64,000 nt of DNA. Source: VRUE01 sp963727465 (lineage in GTDB: Bacteria; Actinomycetota; Thermoleophilia; Solirubrobacterales; 70-9). Below the pieces are notes generated by a model. The model did not search any database and had not been told where the DNA came from. It saw only the letters and a list, made by a program, of their open reading frames with translations. The translations under genes and the position numbers were made by a program. Location: NCBI GenBank assembly GCA_963727465.1, contig CAVSGL010000003.1, forward strand, positions 310,001 to 374,000, given 5' to 3'. Position 1 is the first letter of the stretch, and each line of letters begins with the position of its first letter. Below are positions 62,163-64,000 of the stretch, piece after piece.

Positions 62163-63686
62163 TCAGAAGAGCGAGGCGCCGGCGTGCTGGGCGAACTCCA
62201 CGAGCGGCTGCGGGATGATGCCGAAGAAGACGACCGCCGCCGCGGCGAGCAGGGCCGGGCCGACCAGGTAGGCGCGGCGGCCCGCCTCGGGGTCGATCGG
62301 GTCCGCCTCGGGCGAGGCGCCGGCGATCGCCGCGGTCGCGCCGGACGCGGCCTCGCCGCCCGGTCGCATCCACATCGCCGCCACCACGCGCAGGTAGTAG
62401 GCGAGCGAGATCATCGAGCCGACCGCGATGAAGACCGCGAGCCAGGTGTAGTCGCCGGCGACCAGCGCCTCGATCAGGTAGAGCTTGCCGATGAAGCCGA
62501 CGGTCGCCGGGAATCCGGCCAGCGCCAGCATCGAGATCGTCAGCGGCCAGGCGAGCAGCGGCCGCTCGGCGCCGAGCCCGCGCACGGCGCGGATGTCGTC
62601 GCCGTAGGCGGTCTCGCGCTCGCGCGCGACGATCGCGCCGAAGGCGGCGAGGTTCATGAAGAGGTAGCCGGCGAGGTAGAAGACGAGCGCGTTGACCCCC
62701 GCTTCGCTGGCGACGACGAGGCCGCCGAGGATGTAGCCGGCCTGGGCGACTCCCGAGTAGCCGAGCAGGCGCTTGAGCGAGTCCTGGCGCAGCGCGCCGA
62801 CGTTGCCGATGACGATCGTCAGCGCCGCGAGCACCGCCAGCGCCGGCTGCCAGTCGCTTACCTCGGGCGCCAGGGCGACGTCGAAGAAGCGGACGAAGAC
62901 CGCGAACGCGGCCGCCTTGGTCGCCACCGCCATGAACGAGGTGATCGGGGTCGGCGCCCCCTGGTAGACGTCCGGCGTCCACTGGTGGAAGGGGGCGATC
63001 GAGGTCTTGAAGGCGAGCCCGACCGCGACCAGGCCGATTCCGACGAGGACCAGCGGGTCGCTGAGCAGCCCGGCGTGGCCGACGCCGGCGGCGATGCCGA
63101 CGAAGTCGGTCGAGCCCGAGCCGCCGTAGAGGAAGGCCATGCCGTAGAGCAGCGTCGCCGAGCCGAGCGAGCCGACGATCAGGTACTTGAGCCCCGCCTC
63201 GAGCGAGCGCTCGCGGACGAGATCGCTCGCGCAGAGGATGTAGAGCGGGATCGAGAGGGTCTCGATCGCGACGAAGAAGGTGACCAGGTTCTGCGCCTGC
63301 GCCAGCAGCACCATGCCCAGCACCGAGCCGAGCAGCAGCGCGTGGTACTCGCCGGAGCCGGCCTGCTCGGCCGCCGGCTCGCGGATCGAGAGCAGGACGG
63401 CGAAGGCCGCGGCGGCGATCGCGATCAGCGAGATCGAGATCGCCAGGTCGTCGAGCCGCAGCGCCCCGGCGACCAGTTCCGCCGGATCGCCCCAGCGCCA
63501 GATCAGCAGCCCAGCCGTCACCGCCAGCCCCACCAGCGTCAGCGCGGTAGAGCTTTTCGTCGCTATGCGGTTATAACCTCGACCGCGGCGGGCGACGGAT
63601 GCGAGGAGGACGACGCAGATCGCCGCGGTCAGGGCGATGACCGGCGAGAGCGCCGCGTAGTCCATCACGGGAGCGTGAAACGTCAT
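62163..63686 (-). CDS. nuoN: NADH-quinone oxidoreductase subunit N
   Basis: The 507-residue antiporter-like subunit of complex I has about 14 TM helices and the family motifs NLVTFFVAIETLSIPLYIL, KTSIAPFHQWTPDVYQGAPT and GYSGVAQAGYILGG. It helps pump protons in the inner membrane. Residues about 34-48, between the first two TM helices, are encoded by a copy of dispersed repeat A (RGYNRIATKSST). The ATG overlaps the nuoM stop. Confidence 0.93.
   Translation of the reverse strand: MTFHAPVMDYAALSPVIALTAAICVVLLASVARRGRGYNRIATKSSTALTLVGLAVTAGLLIWRWGDPAELVAGALRLDDLAISISLIAIAAAAFAVLLSIREPAAEQAGSGEYHALLLGSVLGMVLLAQAQNLVTFFVAIETLSIPLYILCASDLVRERSLEAGLKYLIVGSLGSATLLYGMAFLYGGSGSTDFVGIAAGVGHAGLLSDPLVLVGIGLVAVGLAFKTSIAPFHQWTPDVYQGAPTPITSFMAVATKAAAFAVFVRFFDVALAPEVSDWQPALAVLAALTIVIGNVGALRQDSLKRLLGYSGVAQAGYILGGLVVASEAGVNALVFYLAGYLFMNLAAFGAIVARERETAYGDDIRAVRGLGAERPLLAWPLTISMLALAGFPATVGFIGKLYLIEALVAGDYTWLAVFIAVGSMISLAYYLRVVAAMWMRPGGEAASGATAAIAGASPEADPIDPEAGRRAYLVGPALLAAAAVVFFGIIPQPLVEFAQHAGASLF
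63543..63587. repeat. Dispersed hairpin repeat A, copy 3 (inside nuoN)
   Basis: CGCGGTAGAGCTT pairs with AACCTCGACCGCG at 11 of 13 positions, and the loop TTCGTCGCTATGCG matches those of the copies at 25387 and 49952. It is read in frame in nuoN as a cytoplasmic or periplasmic loop. Confidence 0.7.
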
Positions 63687-64000
63687 CGTCCCTCCCCGCC
63701 GACGGGCCGATTTCCGCCCTTATAGGCGTATTTCCGTCCCGTCGACGCCAGGTGGGCCTGGGGTGGGGGGCCGCCCGTGGCCGCGCTGACGCTTGCCTGG
63801 ACCGAGCGGTCGGTGCGGTGCAGGATCAGCTGCGGGTAGAGCGCCAGGCCGAGGATGCAGAGCACCAGCGGCACCAGCACGACGCCGTCGCGCAGGCTCA
63901 GCTCGCGGCTCTCGATCCCCGCCGGCCTGCGGTTGTGCATCGTCCGCTGGTAGAGGCGCAGGGCGTAGTAGGCCGACATCGCGACGCCGGAGATCGCGAC
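63683..64000 (-). CDS. nuoM: NADH-quinone oxidoreductase subunit M (C-terminal part)
   Basis: The frame enters from the right edge and encodes the last 105 residues: VAISGVAMSAYYALRLYQRT, a final TM helix (GVVLVPLVLCILGLALYPQL) and a tail. Position directly before nuoN with an ATGA overlap, and the helix pattern, identify it as the end of NuoM. The last 20 residues (STGRKYAYKGGNRPVGGE and end) come from dispersed repeat B, replacing or extending the normal terminus. Confidence 0.85.
   Translation of the reverse strand, partial: VAISGVAMSAYYALRLYQRTMHNRRPAGIESRELSLRDGVVLVPLVLCILGLALYPQLILHRTDRSVQASVSAATGGPPPQAHLASTGRKYAYKGGNRPVGGEGR
63691..63747. repeat. Dispersed repeat B, copy 2 (end of nuoM)
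   Basis: Reverse-complement match to 24821-24877, with core CCTTATAGGCGTATTT and pairing ends CGACGGG/CCCGTCG. It encodes the last residues of NuoM in the same frame used in the AGPS-like gene. Confidence 0.75.

Overview
The window is a stretch of very GC-rich bacterial chromosome. GTG and TTG starts and ATGA/GTGA gene overlaps are frequent, and gene content is actinobacterial: a fused 2-oxoglutarate dehydrogenase/succinyltransferase, a ydaO-type (c-di-AMP) riboswitch ahead of an NlpC/P60 hydrolase, runs of TetR regulators, a decaprenyl-phosphate phosphoribosyltransferase-like UbiA protein and a ThyX-type thymidylate synthase. I infer a deep-branching actinobacterium, probably of the Thermoleophilia type. 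No rRNA, tRNA, CRISPR, prophage or plasmid replication gene was seen.

Layout. 0-7.3 kb: the start of a sigma factor gene (minus), an intein-split UDP-glucuronate decarboxylase-like gene, then propionyl-CoA catabolism (methylmalonyl-CoA mutase large subunit, propionyl-CoA carboxylase beta) interrupted by a DUF559 gene bounded by two palindromes. 7.3-10.2 kb: four TetR-type regulators. 10.3-14.2 kb: riboswitch-controlled cell-wall hydrolase, an SDR, a small winged-helix-like protein and a coupled TIM-barrel/nucleotidyltransferase pair. 14.2-23.6 kb: aconitase and the giant E2-E1 2-oxoglutarate enzyme, with a divergent fatty acyl-CoA reductase followed by an alkyl-DHAP-synthase-like oxidase, together a candidate ether-lipid pathway. 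25.5-33.9 kb: secreted protein plus two-component system, a small-ORF/nucleotidyltransferase pair, UbiA transferase, polysaccharide deacetylase and Fic protein. 34-45.2 kb: citrate synthase (frameshifted), PfkB kinase, acyltransferase-3/SGNH protein, quinone oxidoreductase, DEAD-box helicase, a response regulator/histidine kinase pair, an APH-like kinase and two secreted repeat proteins.

45.2-48.6 kb is a toxin-antitoxin island: VapBC-like, XRE and HEPN/MNT modules mixed with remnants (a truncated PIN gene, a HEPN tail, an acyl-CoA dehydrogenase tail) and a chimeric antitoxin. 48.6-64 kb returns to housekeeping and envelope genes: acyl-CoA dehydrogenase, RibD-like reductase, sulfotransferase, flippase-like membrane protein, CBS protein, ABC exporter, ThyX, a second VapBC pair, an AEC transporter and the nuoM-nuoN end of the complex I operon (minus strand).

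Two families of short dispersed palindromic repeats were found. Copies lie within the AGPS-like gene, just after its stop, between the acyl-CoA dehydrogenase and RibD-like genes, inside nuoN and at the end of nuoM; several are translated in frame. Five otherwise intact genes carry single small indels, three of them at homopolymer runs, so either the assembly has indel errors or several genes are decaying. All names rest on reading motifs by eye; no database search was possible.
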